From Theocolax elegans (lineage: Eukaryota > Arthropoda > Insecta > Hymenoptera > Cerocephalidae): DNA of 64,000 nucleotides. Every line of letters begins with the position of its first letter. Position 1 is the first letter of the stretch. This document shows, piece by piece, positions 1 through 10,557 of this stretch. The stretch is taken from positions 23,997,365 to 24,061,364 of the forward strand of contig CM047431.1 of assembly GCA_026168455.1 (NCBI GenBank), read 5' to 3'. The notes below the pieces were generated by a model. It was not told the origin of the DNA. It worked only from the letters and a program-made list of their open reading frames with translations, and did no database searches. Made by a program: the position numbers and the translations under genes.

Positions 1-1790
1 AATTATAAGAGTCATCCCGAAATACCTCAGAAATTTCCGAAATATCCTGAAAATCCAGCCATTAGTAGAGTTATCCCGGAATACCACAGAAACTCACGTA
101 ATATCCAAGAAAACCCGTAATATTTGTGTTGTCCCAAAATAACTCAGAATTTTCCGAAATATCCAAGAATCCCGCAATTAGTGTAATTATTCCGGATAAG
201 CTCTGAAATTCCCGAAACTTCAAGAAATCCCGTAATTAATGCAGTCATGCGGAAATACCTCAGAAATTCCCGAATAATCCAAGAAATCCCTTAATTAGTG
301 TAATTATTCCGGAAAAGCTCAGAAATTCCCGAAATATCCTGGAAATCCCGTAATTAGTGGAGTTATTCCGGAATACCTCAGAAATTCATAATTATATAGT
401 AATTTATGGTGTTGTCCAAAAACAACTCAGAATTTCCCGAATTATCCAGCAAATCCCGTAATTTGTGGAGTTATCCTAGAATACCACAGAAATTCACGTA
501 ATATCCAAGAAATCCCGTAATTTTTGGTGTTGTCCCAAATTGGACGACGTGATCTGATTTAATAATGATTGATTTTGCGCCCGTACATAAGTATCTAATT
601 TATTATGAGACCAAACTATAGCTAACATCTCTTTTTCTTTTGCTCTTCATTATTTTCATTTAATTGGGACAAGATTCCCATGATCATAAAATTACTCAGT
701 ATTTCCCGACTCATCCAGCAAATCCCGTAATTTGTGGAGTGATCCCGGAAAACAACTGAGATTCACGTAATAGCCAAGATATCCCGTTATTTATGTTGTT
801 GTCCCAAAATAACACAGAATTTGCCGAAACAACCAAGACATCGCGTAATTATTAGAGTCATCCCGAAATACCTCAGTAATTTCCGAAATATCCTGAAAAT
901 CCAGCCATTAGTAGAGTTATCCCGGAATACCACAGAAATTCACGTAATATCCAAGAAAACCCGTAATATTTGTGTTGTCCCAAAATAACTCAGAATTTTC
1001 CGACATATCCAAGAATCCCGCGATTAGTGTAATTATTCCGGATAAGCTCTGAAATTCCCGAAACTTCCAAGAAATCCCGTAATTAATGCAGTCATGCGGA
1101 AATACCTCAGAAATTCCCGAATAATCCAAGAAATCCCGCAATTAGTGTAATTATTCCAGAATAGCTCAGAAATTCCCGAAATATCCTGGAAATTCCGTAA
1201 TTAGTGGACTTATCACGGAATACCTCAGAAATTCATAATTATATAATAATTTTTGGTGTTGTCCAAATATAACTCAGAATTTCCCGAATTATCCAGCAAG
1301 TCCCGTAATTTGTAGAGTTATTCTGTAATACCACAGAAATTCAAGTAATATCCAAGAAATACCATAATTATTGGTGTTGTCATAAAATTACTCAGTATTT
1401 CCCGAGTTATCCAGCTTATCCCGTGATTCGTGGAGTTATCCCGGAAAACAACATAGATTCATGTAATATCCAAGATATCCCATATAATTTTGGTGTTGTG
1501 CCAAAATAATTCAGAATTTTTCGAAACATCCAAGAAATCCCTTAATTAGTGTAATTATTCCGGAAAAGCTCAGAAATTCCCGAAATATCCTGGAAATCCC
1601 GTAATTAGTGGAGTTATTCCGGAATACCTCAGAAATTTATAATTATATAGTAATTTATGGTGTTGTCCAAAAATAACTCAGAATTTCCCGAATTATCCAG
1701 CAAATCCCGTAATTTGTGGAGTTATCCTAGAATACCACAGAAATTCACGTAATATCCAAGAAATCCCGTAATTTTTGGTGTTGTCCCAAG
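1..1790. repeat. satellite-like array, ~60-bp monomers in higher-order blocks
   Basis: The stretch consists of variants of one ~60-bp monomer built around the words 'aaatcccgtaatt', 'gagttatcccggaatacc' and 'cagaaattcccgaaatatcc'. Monomers fall into recognisable subtypes that recur in the same order. The block starting at base 1 recurs from about base 847 (period ~846 bp), and the block at ~311-679 recurs at ~1562-1930 (offset 1251 bp). Short ORFs here are by-products of the repeat. The array is interrupted by, and then abuts, gypsy-derived sequence. I do not recognise the family. Confidence 0.85.
540..679 (-). mobile_element. gypsy RNase H fragment embedded in the satellite
   Basis: These 140 bases match 1791-1930, where the same sequence is the truncated end of the adjacent gypsy element. 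On the minus strand it encodes the RNase H part that ends with the word LAIVW and what follows. Here it has satellite on both sides; at 1791 it has satellite on one side only. The simplest reading is that a satellite/gypsy junction was duplicated together with its satellite flank and placed back into the array. Confidence 0.85.
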
Positions 1791-2840
1791 TTGGACGACG
1801 TGATCTGATTTAATAATGATTGATTTTGCGCCCGTACATAAGTATCTAATTTATTATGAGACCAAACTATAGCTAACATCTCTTTTTCTTTTGCTCTTCA
1901 TTATTTTCATTTAATTGGGACAAGATTCCCGCAATTGCATAGTTACTCACGTCCGTGGTGAGTATGTACTCTTTATCTTTGTCCGCAAAGTTTAATATAA
2001 CGTTTTGATGTAACAAATTTTTTACTTTGGCAAACGCAACCTCGTGTTCGTTTGTCCAAACAAATTTAACATCTTTTCGAAGTAAATTTAATAAAGGAAC
2101 GGTCTCCTTCGCATAATTTTTAACGAATTTCGTATAAAAATTAATGAATCCTAAAAAACCTTGTAACTCACGTACATTGTGCGGTTTTTTAAATTTATGG
2201 ATTGAGTTTATTTTTATTGGATCAGGTTTGATCCCTTTGCTGGTAATTATATTACCGAGAAATTTTATCTCTTGTTTAACAAAGTTTGATTTGTTAAAAT
2301 TTAACCTCACATTACATTTTTGTAATCTTTCAAATAACCGTTCTAGGTGATTTATGTGGTTTTCAAAACCGTCAGCAATGACAAATAAATCGTCGACAAA
2401 TGTGAGTAAAAAATCGTCCCGTAATTGCTTTGTCCAATCCCCTTAATAATGCAGAGCTGCTTATTTTCATACCAAATGGCACAACATTAAATTCATAGAG
2501 TTTATTATCGCAAATAAAAGCCGCATATTTTTTACTATCTATCTACTAAGCAATTTGCCAAAAGCTATTGGAAAGATCGAAATTAGATATATAATTTCTG
2601 TTCTTACATTGCATGAAGATTTCTTCGACGCCCGGAGGGGATTCTTAATCATTTATAAGTTTTTCATTTAGTTGCCTCGCATCTAAACAAATTCTAATAG
2701 ACCCGTCTTTTTTGGGGACGATCACGCATGGATTTATGAAGTTACTCGTCGATCGGCGAATTAACACAAATTCTAACATTCGTTTTACTTCGATTTTAAC
2801 CTTTTCTCGATAATTAATCGGATATGGGTACGGTTTATTG
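1791..2840 (-). pseudogene. pol: gypsy reverse transcriptase and partial RNase H
   Basis: In the element's sense, recognisable RT blocks appear in order but in shifting frames: a fingers segment with VPKKDGSIR near 2700, a motif A segment with NFDLSNSFWQ near 2570, FGMKISSSA near 2460, and the catalytic motif FVDD near 2380. An ORF at 1873-2310 carries the post-RT connection (GFLGFINFYTKFV) and the start of RNase H (TTDVSNYAIAGILSQ, where D is the first catalytic Asp). The domain stops at the satellite border. Several frame changes make it non-functional. Confidence 0.8.
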
Positions 2841-3289
2841 AAAAAAGCTAAATTGTCGTTTAATACTACTTGATACTGGAAGTTTAATAATAAATAAACT
2901 AATAGTTTTTTGTTTATAGTTTAACGAATGACACTCGTTTATTAATGACTCGATTTCTTCTTTTGAGATATCAAAGTCGTAATCCAAACAGTTGGATTTA
3001 TTATCTTTGAAATAAACGTCTTTGTTTATAAAGTTTTCGTCATATTCAATAACCATTGTCTCGTACTCGTTTGAGTCGACATAGTTTTATAATTTATTTT
3101 GCCATTATCGTTACCGATTTGATAAGTTATTTCTTCTTTCTCTGTATTAATTAACATTTTAATACAATCTTTTACCAATTTTGGTATAACTAAGTAAATT
3201 ACTTAAAATTTTAAACCGTTAATATATGTATTCAACAAAACTTGTTTAGTTATGTGTGAAGATTTTAATAGTGGCGCGTTTAATAATTT

Positions 3290-3450
3290 TGCATGAAATT
3301 GGTAAAGTCGGTCTTTTAATAAATGAATCTTTAAACTTTTTGTAAAATTCCTCCGATATGCATAAACTTTTACTTCCGGTGTCGATTAATTCATTAACAT
3401 TAAGATTTTCGAGGATTGTATTTATTTCCGGACAAGAATACGAATTGACT
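3290..3450 (-). pseudogene. gypsy aspartic protease remnant
   Basis: On the minus strand near 3360-3400 the translation contains NELIDTGSKSLCISEEFY. The D-T-G-S core is the catalytic motif of retroviral-type aspartic proteases, with the usual hydrophobic residue before it. It lies between gag and RT, as expected for a gypsy pol. The surrounding frame is broken, and the downstream flap and ILG motif were not found with confidence. Confidence 0.65.
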
Positions 3451-3727
3451 TAAATTGGTTGCTTATCATCTTTTTTCAGATCGATATAAAAAATTAGATC
3501 ATTGCGTGGATCTGAGTAAATTGTTTATTTTATTTGTCTCGCTATTATTAATTAACTTTTTACTCGCAACATTATTTTTAATTGCTTTTTTGTCCTGTTT
3601 AGGCTTTATTTTATCCCGTTTTGTTGCATTTTTGTTTGTTTCTTTATTAGTTTTTGTTTTTAGGGAATCCGAGTTAGAAAATGCAACTAATTCGCGTTTC
3701 CCTCATGATCTGCGTGAATTAGAGCTT

Positions 3728-5099
3728 CTATATTCTCAAATGACTCGTTGATTCCGCATATATTCTTGGTTTTTCCGATTTATTATCTTGATTGCCTTTT
3801 TTGGCAAACGTTGGTATAATTATTTTTTTGTTCGATTTTTTATCTAATTGAATCGAATTTACATTGGGCATACGATTGCGATTGCAATGAGTATTTTGAT
3901 TAGACGATTGTCTATTACAATTTTTATTAAAATTGTTGCTTTTATTTAGAACGAATTCTTTTTTCGAAAAGTTGCAATTTTTGTTACTATTTTGATTTAT
4001 TCCTGGTTTGTTAACGGATTGATCAAAACTTCTTTTTTGATTACGTTCTGAATCAAAATCGTTTAAAATTTTAAATAAAGTATGTTTATCGCGGGTTTGT
4101 TGGCCCATTATCGTATGTTTAATTTCACGCTCGAAATGCTCGCTGATTTTTTCTATTAATTCAGCTTCCGTGAGCATTGTGTCGACTTCTCGAGCTAGTC
4201 CCAGGATATTCATGGCATATTCTACACGAGTACATTGATTTGGAAAATATTGTCCAAACTCGATCTTTCGTTTAGCTTGGCGTTGCATATTATTGTTCCA
4301 ATACCTGCCTTTGAATTTATTTTTAAAGTCTTCAAAATCGATAATATCGGAATCTAACAAATACCACCAGTCTTACGCGGTTTTTGTAAATGCTTGGGAC
4401 AAAATGCATATCGTACCATCGCGTGATGTAGCAGTGCTTATAATGTATTTCTCGAGTTCATTTAAGAATCGCATAGGACGTTCTTCAGATGATTCTCCCG
4501 AGAATTTAGGAAGTTGTAACCTTATTTTTGGTGAATATTCTCCTATCGTGTGATTAATTGCATTTGAATTAACTTGGCTTACTCGATCGGAGAACAATTT
4601 TAATTCTTCCTCGACTTTACTTATTTTAATTTGCGTTCGTTTGTCTTTATCATTTATTAATTTAATTTACGCGTATAAGTCTATTCCAAGTTAACGTTAT
4701 TTCTTTTTGTATTTTGTCCAATTCTAAATTTAAGCTATTCATATTAGCATTTACTAGATCATTTTCTTGTGTAACAATATTTAATCGTTTTGATAATTCT
4801 GCGAATTCGTTAGAGTGCTTTTGTACTTTAGACGTTAAAGCCTATAATTTTTCTAACAAATTACTATTAATGGACGTAATTCCTTTATGAACTGTGTTAT
4901 TACAGGAGTCACATTGTTCAATTAATTGTATTGTAATTGCTTCATTTTCAATATCTTGATCGAATAATAAATAAAGTTCCTCGGTCACGGCTCTTTCCCA
5001 GACCTCGCGTTTTTGTTCGACGATATCTTTTTCGTTGTTTCGGGCTGCTTCCTCGATTTCAAGTAGAAAAGCGCCCGATCTTCGCGTTTGAGATGCCAT
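3728..5099 (-). pseudogene. gag: gypsy gag, broken into three ORFs
   Basis: Three consecutive minus-strand ORFs (4842-5099, 4373-4597, 3728-4360) make up a gag-like region. The middle one has the typical start of a retrotransposon capsid (LPKFSGESSEERPMRFLNELE), and the last continues it (FEDFKNKFKGRYWN...). The C-terminal tail is rich in Asn, Lys and Arg. It has no CCHC zinc knuckle that I can see, so nucleic-acid binding would rest on the basic tail. The first ORF (85 aa from an ATG at 5099) may be the true N-terminus. The ORFs are separated by stops and frameshifts. Confidence 0.7.
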
Positions 5100-5319
5100 T
5101 TTATTGGTTTATCTCAATTAATAAATGATTTGATAATTTATTTACGTTTAGTAAAAATAGAAAAAAATCTATAAACGCAATAATTCTAAATATTTAACAT
5201 TAAACTTTTAATTTTTTAATTTGATAGAATTATATTTAAATTCATCAGAAAATAATAAAAAATGATTTTAAACTACTTATTATTATAGTTTTTTATTTTA
5301 TTTTTGTTTTAGCTTTATT

Positions 5320-5529
5320 TTAACATTTTTTTGTATTTTTCAAAATCTTTAATTTATCAGCTAAACGGCGAGTATCGCCATCAAGACAATCTATACTCTG
5401 ATCGTGCCCTGCGAAACGGTGTATGTTATCATTGATTTCTTTTTCCAATACTGTAACACGATTATCGAGACCACAAATGGAATCTAAGTTTGATTCGTTA
5501 AACTGTTTGTCTGTTAACAAATTATTCAT
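5320..5529 (-). pseudogene. short leader ORF of the gypsy element, coiled-coil-like
   Basis: A 69-residue ORF lies between the primer binding site and gag. It is rich in Asn, Asp, Leu and Lys with heptad-like spacing (NRVTVLEKEINDNIHRFAG). No known domain is recognised. A longer coiled-coil ORF occupies the equivalent position in the unrelated gypsy element at 63.4 kb, so it may be a genuine small 5' protein or gag N-terminus. Function is unknown. Confidence 0.4.
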
Positions 5530-5733
5530 TCTTTCTCAAAAAGAAGACAAAAGAACAAAAAAAATTGTATTAAATTAAGATTAAGAGGTTTATGATAAAT
5601 GATTTGCTATAATTTAACCAATATTGCTCTTCTAGCGCGTATGATTAAATATAAAAGAAAATTTTATTTTGGAACACAATTCACAAACCTTTGTTGGATA
5701 CTTTAGTATCTTTGATGATTGGACCTCTGTTGG

Positions 5734-5751
5734 GTCCTGTCACGGTCGCCA
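5734..5751 (-). other. primer binding site, tRNA-Arg type
   Basis: The plus strand reads GTCCTGTCACGGTCGCCA, which fits the 3' end of insect tRNA-Arg(UCG) including the added CCA. Its complement starts TGGCGACCGTGACAGG, in the right place for minus-strand DNA priming of the gypsy element to its left. The tRNA assignment comes from my knowledge of the Drosophila gene and was not searched. Confidence 0.75.
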
Positions 5752-6130
5752 TTTTTATTATATGACTATCCAATTTATCCACATAATAAAAAATAAGAGT
5801 GAAACTCCTTTTTTCGAATTTTCATCTTATTTAATTCATCGATCCGTGGAGGGTAGAGATATTGTCCCATCCAACAGCAAATCGATGAATGAGCATTTAT
5901 TCGTCGAGTTGATTTGTTATTGGAAACCACTTATGATTGCGAAACTACTTCAATTCAGTGACGTAGTTCAAAGAAAAAACAAATTCTCTTATCACGCGTC
6001 ACCTAATGGATTGAAAAGTATTTACAATCTAAGTCTAAAAATCTTCAATTGCATTCAGTGACATAGGTCTGAGAGAAATCAAATTCTCTCATGACGCGTC
6101 ACCTCAAGAATGCCATTAAGATCCTTAAGA
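5752..6130 (-). mobile_element. probable 5' LTR of the tRNA-Arg gypsy element (ends not resolved)
   Basis: The sequence beyond the primer site should be the 5' LTR. It contains two imperfect direct repeats (about 5938-6010 and 6050-6110), each with 'cagtgac', 'caaattctct' and 'acgcgtcacct', which could be duplicated U3 elements. I cannot find clear TG...CA ends, and there is no second LTR for comparison, so the extent is a guess from position. Confidence 0.35.
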
Positions 6131-6540
6131 CTTAATAAGAGGTTGCCAAAAATGGGTGATTTGACATAAATTAAGATTTAATAATTAAAAGGAAATTAAT
6201 TAAAATCAAATAACAAGAGTTTATTCATACTGGGTGTTGGAGAAACCCCTTTACATGAGCTTGCTTGCGGAACTAAAAGTTAAAACTATATAAATCTGTT
6301 CACGCGGGACTCGACCAGCGTGGAGAAGCCTCATGATAGGTTCGCCGTTCTCGACGAAAATGCTGCCGAGGCAGCGAGAGCCGTTGGTTTTGTCAAGGCT
6401 TGGCGGTGGTGGGTGAGACTCTCCCGTTTCGGTAGACTCAGCTTGATTTTGCTGAGGATCTAAGTGCCTCATCATCGGCATCTCATGTACACGCATCGAT
6501 ATGTGTGTGTTAGCCTGTGACGTCGTATGCTGGCTGTTCG
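6131..6540. other. unassigned stretch with a small GC-rich island
   Basis: 6250-6540 is clearly richer in G+C than its surroundings and holds an 81-residue minus-strand ORF (6251-6496) with a proline run. No family is recognised. A minus-strand AATAAACTC near 6220 could be a polyadenylation signal. It may be part of an LTR or an untranslated region. I would not call a gene. Confidence 0.35.
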
Positions 6541-6980
6541 TTGATATACTTTTATAATAAATGATAAATGTATTGATAATTATATTGTTTAAATATAATA
6601 AACGTAGTATGATGTTTTACAAGATGCATTATTTATGCATAAATATAGTTACGCTAGTGCTATATTATTGTAAAACTCACAATTTCATTGAAAATTGGTT
6701 TGATGCCAATTTTCATCGTAAATTGTAATAAATAATAATTTCAAAAGTTATATTTTAGTGTGGTTTCACTCAAAATATTTAACTGAGTTTTAATAATTAA
6801 TAAAAATTGTTCAGTTAATTAATTATTAACAACTTTGTCATTTTTGGTGTTATCGCATCGATATTTTGACCAAAAATGGCAAATATGAAAAAAAAAATAA
6901 TAAAATTATAAACTTCACAATTTTCCACATTTTAATGTTTAATTTAATTATTTAAACATTAAAAGTGAAGTAAAAAAAAT
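6541..6980. repeat. AT-rich stretch with several local inverted repeats
   Basis: There is no coding signal. Small hairpins occur at about 6690-6720 (gaaaattgg...ccaattttc) and at about 6930-6962 (aatgtttaa...ttaaacatt). The second sits inside a wider pair, 'aacttcac' and 'gtgaagt', at about 6912 and 6964. This looks like a small MITE remnant, but no ends or target duplication are clear. Confidence 0.4.
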
Positions 6981-7054
6981 CTGCACTGACCGGGAATCGA
7001 ACCCCGTCGTAGCGCGTATCAGTCGGATACTCTACCGCTTGACTATCTTAGTCT
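6981..7054 (-). pseudogene. tRNA-like pseudogene with intact A and B boxes
   Basis: On the minus strand the D-arm word TAGTCAAGCGG fits the pol III A box, and GGTTCGATTCC is a perfect B box. The spacing between them is normal for a tRNA. An anticodon-loop-like CTGATAC would give anticodon GAU, but the arm pairs poorly. One T-stem pair is mismatched. The 3' acceptor TCAGTGC has no partner at the 5' side. Eight Ts follow the 3' end as a possible pol III terminator. A tRNA-derived SINE head or decayed tRNA gene fits better than a working tRNA. Confidence 0.6.
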
Positions 7055-7184
7055 CTTATACGAGAAGATCCGATATGTCTACATTAGCTAATAGGCGGTA
7101 TCAGCTTATGTAGCATTGCTTTTTATGCTATTTAGCTAAAATAAAAGCTTGAAATTTTGTATATCATGTTTGGGATGTCACAGT

Positions 7185-7500
7185 ATATTATAACGCAATA
7201 AAAACAATAATGTGTTTTGAATGTTCATCAATAACGTAATAAAAATAGATAATTTTGTTAGTTTCTAAAATAACATAATACAAAAGTATATTTGTTACAT
7301 TATTATTTTCATGTAACAGAAACCATAATACATTATGTTATTGTTTTTGATAACGTAACAAAAACCTCAATAAATTACGTTATGTTTGTTTGTAACGAAA
7401 TAGAAATGGTAATACGTTCTGTTATTTTCATTAGTAACGCGATTTAAGTTTATATGTAACGTTATTGTTTTTGTAACTTAACATAACAAAATTTTTAGTT
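7185..7500. repeat. cluster of TAACGTAA-like words in both orientations
   Basis: Variants of 'taacgtaataaaa' and of its reverse complement recur every 20-40 bases across about 300 bases. Copies at ~7237, 7351 and 7447 read one way, and copies at ~7372 and 7482 read the other. The result is many overlapping hairpins. No coding. It resembles the ends of a short DNA transposon but has no clear borders. Confidence 0.45.
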
Positions 7501-8744
7501 ATGAACCAAGCCCTGCTTTTAGCGCTACCCAGAAACAACGCCGTTGACGTAGTAAGGATTGTTTCCTTTAGGGTGCTGTTTTTAACGCGAGTTCCCTCGC
7601 CTCTTACGAACCAGGGTGCTTGATTAACGTGAGTCCCATCGTCTCTCACGAACCGAGTTGCTTTTTTAACGTGTGACCCTTTGCCTCTCACTATATTCAT
7701 CCGTATGAAATCTTTTTTTCTTATCTTCTAAATTTCTCGTGTTAGATCATCTTTTATGTTGGACATGTGGCTTATTACGTTAAAGAGACCAACAGTAGTC
7801 TGCCAACAGGGATGGAGATCATTTTCCCTAATACCGACGTTTCATTTCTTTTGTATCCTGATGAAAATTCAATTGGTTCTTAGAAACTAAAAATTAGTTT
7901 TAGCACCTAAAGCATTCCCTAAATATTCTAAAGAGGTTAAAAAGAGGGTAAAAACGATCTAAAAGTAGTCTACCTTTTCACTTTCTACATATTTGGACGT
8001 AGTTTAATAGAAACAAGTTTCTTAGAATAAGGTCACTATGTATAGAAAGTTTTAGTACCCAAACTGATTATTGAATATCTTTAAGAGTATGTAAAGGAGT
8101 GAAACCCGCTAACAGCGCATTCTTACTTCTGACTTTTAGAATATTTCAGCACAGTTTCATCGAAAAGAATTTATTACTATAAGAAAAGAATAATTACATA
8201 AAGTAATATTACCCAGACCCACCCCTAAGCACCTTAAATAGGATGAAAATGAGATGAAAAAAGGATAAACATTAAAAACAGTTTTAAAGTGACATAACTT
8301 TTGTCCTATCACATAATTTCTTTTATCTAACTGTGTTCACTAGTATAGAAATATAATATACATCAAATCAGTTGGGGGCTTGTGAATTTGGGGTTTGTAA
8401 ATTGAGCCCCAGAATAGCTTTATTATGTAAGATTTTTCAAAATTCCTAACTAAAAGGTGCAAAAAAAATATTCAGTTAAATTAGGATTTATGTTACATTG
8501 TAAATAATTATTTTTAATGGAGTTATGCCATTATAATGTAGAATTCTTAGTGTTTTTTTCAATCAAATAACGGATATTTAAAATATTTTCTATTTCCGAT
8601 GGGGTTAAGGACAAGTCTGTTTCTATATTCGGATTACCCTCGCCTTTGGTGCATTCGAGTCAGCAGAAGATGGTCCAGAATTACGTCTAATTTCGTATCT
8701 AGCTAACCTATCTCTAATAATTTTGGAATCAGCAACTATGTTTA
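7501..8744. other. no recognisable gene
   Basis: The longest ORF (7431-7700, minus, 89 aa) has an internal repeat of a GTHV-K/FVR unit, three times in about 60 residues. It comes from three near-copies of 'cgcgagttccctcgcctcttacgaacc' at ~7580-7695 and looks like a small tandem repeat, not a protein. On the minus strand 8640-8740 is open, with many Arg and Ser, but matches nothing I know. The rest is AT-rich and silent. Confidence 0.5.
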
Positions 8745-9131
8745 TTTTTAAATTAATATAGAAATTTTGTCGGTCTTGCTGAGCTAACGTCTAACGACTC
8801 TAAGAACTCCAAGTTGCTCGCTCGAAAAGGCACGACAATTCGCCGCGTATCAATCCCGGGGACAACATTATGAAGGCTACAAACCGCCAGACATAAACCA
8901 AAAGGAGAAAGAAGAATATTTAAAATATTTTCAATTTTATAACTTAGTATTTTATTTGCTTCTTCTTTCTCCTTTTGGTTTATGTCTGGCGGCTTGTGGC
9001 CTTCATAATATTGTCCTCGGGATTGATACGCGGCGAATTGTCGTGCCTTTTCGAGCGAGCAACTTGGAGTTCTTAGAGTCGTTAGACGTTAGCTCAGCAA
9101 GACCGACAAAATTTCTATATTAATTTAAAAA
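8745..9131. repeat. near-perfect inverted repeat, 172-bp arms, 43-base loop
   Basis: The arm 8745-8916 is matched by the reverse complement 8960-9131 with only a few differences (for example, 'gtagcc' against 'gtggcc'). The outermost word is 'tttttaaattaatatag'. The arm has higher G+C than its flanks and stays open in more than one frame, so it may be a captured gene or transposon fragment. I do not recognise the protein. Transcription in either direction would give a long hairpin RNA. Confidence 0.85.
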
Positions 9132-10147
9132 CTTTTGCCTGGGCGAGAAAAATTATATTTTTTATGTTCATTTTTATTTTGCTCGCGTATACAGTCATTC
9201 TAACGTCGCTGGTATGATTTATGCTGCGTCATATTACACCAGCACCTATTGCTGGTTGTAAAACCGATAAATCTTCCCCCAAAATTAAATCAAGATCATC
9301 ACCATTGTGAGACAATTTGTTTAATTTACGGTAGCTTATTTTGTACTAAATAATTATTACTAATAGCTCTTTTTATCTCGTTTGAAATGAAATCCCTTAG
9401 CTCTTGTTTAATTAAAATACATATTGTATATTAAACACACCAAGCAAAAATCTAATAACTAATAAAAAGAAAAAAAAATTCTGAAGCTACGCTAACTAAA
9501 TCAGAATTACTTTCCACTAAGCAATCCACGAAAAAAACATGTTTGCGTTATTTTGAGCTGAGCAATACAGAAAAATAAAATACAGCGGGAAATATGTATG
9601 TGTATTTATTAATTATTAATTACTATTATAGGTGAATACGCAGCGTTATGATTCAGGGAAATAACATGCACAACCTTTATTTACACACCAAAATATTCAT
9701 TAAATATTTATTGTTAAATTAAACACTTGGTTAGTACAGCTGTATAAGCTAAAAAGAGAGGGGAAATGAATTATTTTTATATGTAATATCCACTCAGCGT
9801 ACCAAAAAAAACAACTATACATAACCAATATGTATTAAGCATTGCAAATAAATTATATGTAAAACTTGTATTTTCTTTAATTGTAGTTAATTGTAGTTGT
9901 CCTTAGTTGTATTTTGCTTAATTAGTATTATTTTAGAGAAAATGGCCGTCAAAATGGCCGACCGGCATCTTCCGTGTGTGTGAGAGCTTTGCTGAAGGAA
10001 AGGAAAATGCAATATGGCCGCTCTTACGTCTGGCGCTTACAACTATTATTTTTGCTATTCTTACTAAAAAAACATTTATGTTGTACGCCCATTTCCTTAA
10101 TTAATATACGCACACAAAAAAACTAATTGAACCCTTTGATAAAAACA
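9132..10147. other. no recognisable gene; possible 5' leader of an LTR element at its right end
   Basis: A minus-strand open stretch at about 9240-9340 (ending ...LQPAIGAGVI and a stop) is unassigned. 9900-10020 contains two 'aaatggccg' words. Because the primer site at 10148-10160 faces left, the bases left of it should be the leader of that LTR element, but no gag follows. The element is therefore deleted. Confidence 0.4.
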
Positions 10148-10160
10148 ACGTTGGGCGCCA
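10148..10160 (-). other. primer binding site, tRNA-Lys type
   Basis: The plus strand ACGTTGGGCGCCA equals the 3' end of insect tRNA-Lys plus CCA. Its complement begins TGGCGCCCAACG. One base separates it from an LTR terminus ending in ...CTTGGCA on the minus strand, which is the usual spacing for a 5' LTR and primer site. Confidence 0.65.
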
Positions 10161-10161
10161 A

Positions 10162-10490
10162 TGCCAAGCTGCACTGGGGATCAGGGGTGCGGGTGAATGA
10201 GATTAGGGTATGTAAAATACAAAACATATTTATTTATACAATTAAACACTAGAAAGTACCGGGATGGGTGCCAGCCGCGTTTATACGCAACAAGAAACCG
10301 AATTAGTTCACGGGCTATCGCCGCGGGTAATTACTGATACCGCGGTTCGCTGTACGGGAAGGAAAGGGGAAGGAAGGAAACCAGGGTCTTGCACACACTA
10401 GCACGAGTACTCGGCGGTACCATAAGTAGAGAGAGTGAATATTCACCAACTTTTTCTGGAGGAGATCGGCGCTCGTCCCTCAAGTGGCGA

Positions 10491-10557
<67 letters not shown>

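Larger units (their letters stand above)
1791..5751 (-). mobile_element. degenerate Ty3/gypsy-like LTR retrotransposon, 3' truncated
   Basis: Read on the minus strand, the order is primer binding site (5734-5751), leader with a short ORF, gag (about 5099 to 3728), aspartic protease (about 3430-3290), reverse transcriptase (about 2830-2310) and the start of RNase H (to 1791). The satellite then cuts it. No integrase or 3' LTR remains. Frameshifts and stops occur throughout, so it is a dead copy. The order of domains is that of Ty3/gypsy (Metaviridae). It differs clearly in sequence from the gypsy element at 42-51 kb. Confidence 0.85.

Noticed and set aside
1..1790. CRISPR-like array
   Set aside because: Units are contiguous variants of one monomer without unique spacers, and the context is a eukaryotic TE-rich region.
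6251..6496. Proline-containing 81-aa ORF as a host gene
   Set aside because: Short, no domain, no splice context; kept only as an unassigned GC-rich island.
8745..9131. Protein gene in the hairpin arms
   Set aside because: Frames are open for 40-55 codons on both strands, but both arms mirror each other and no family is recognised; better treated as an inverted repeat.
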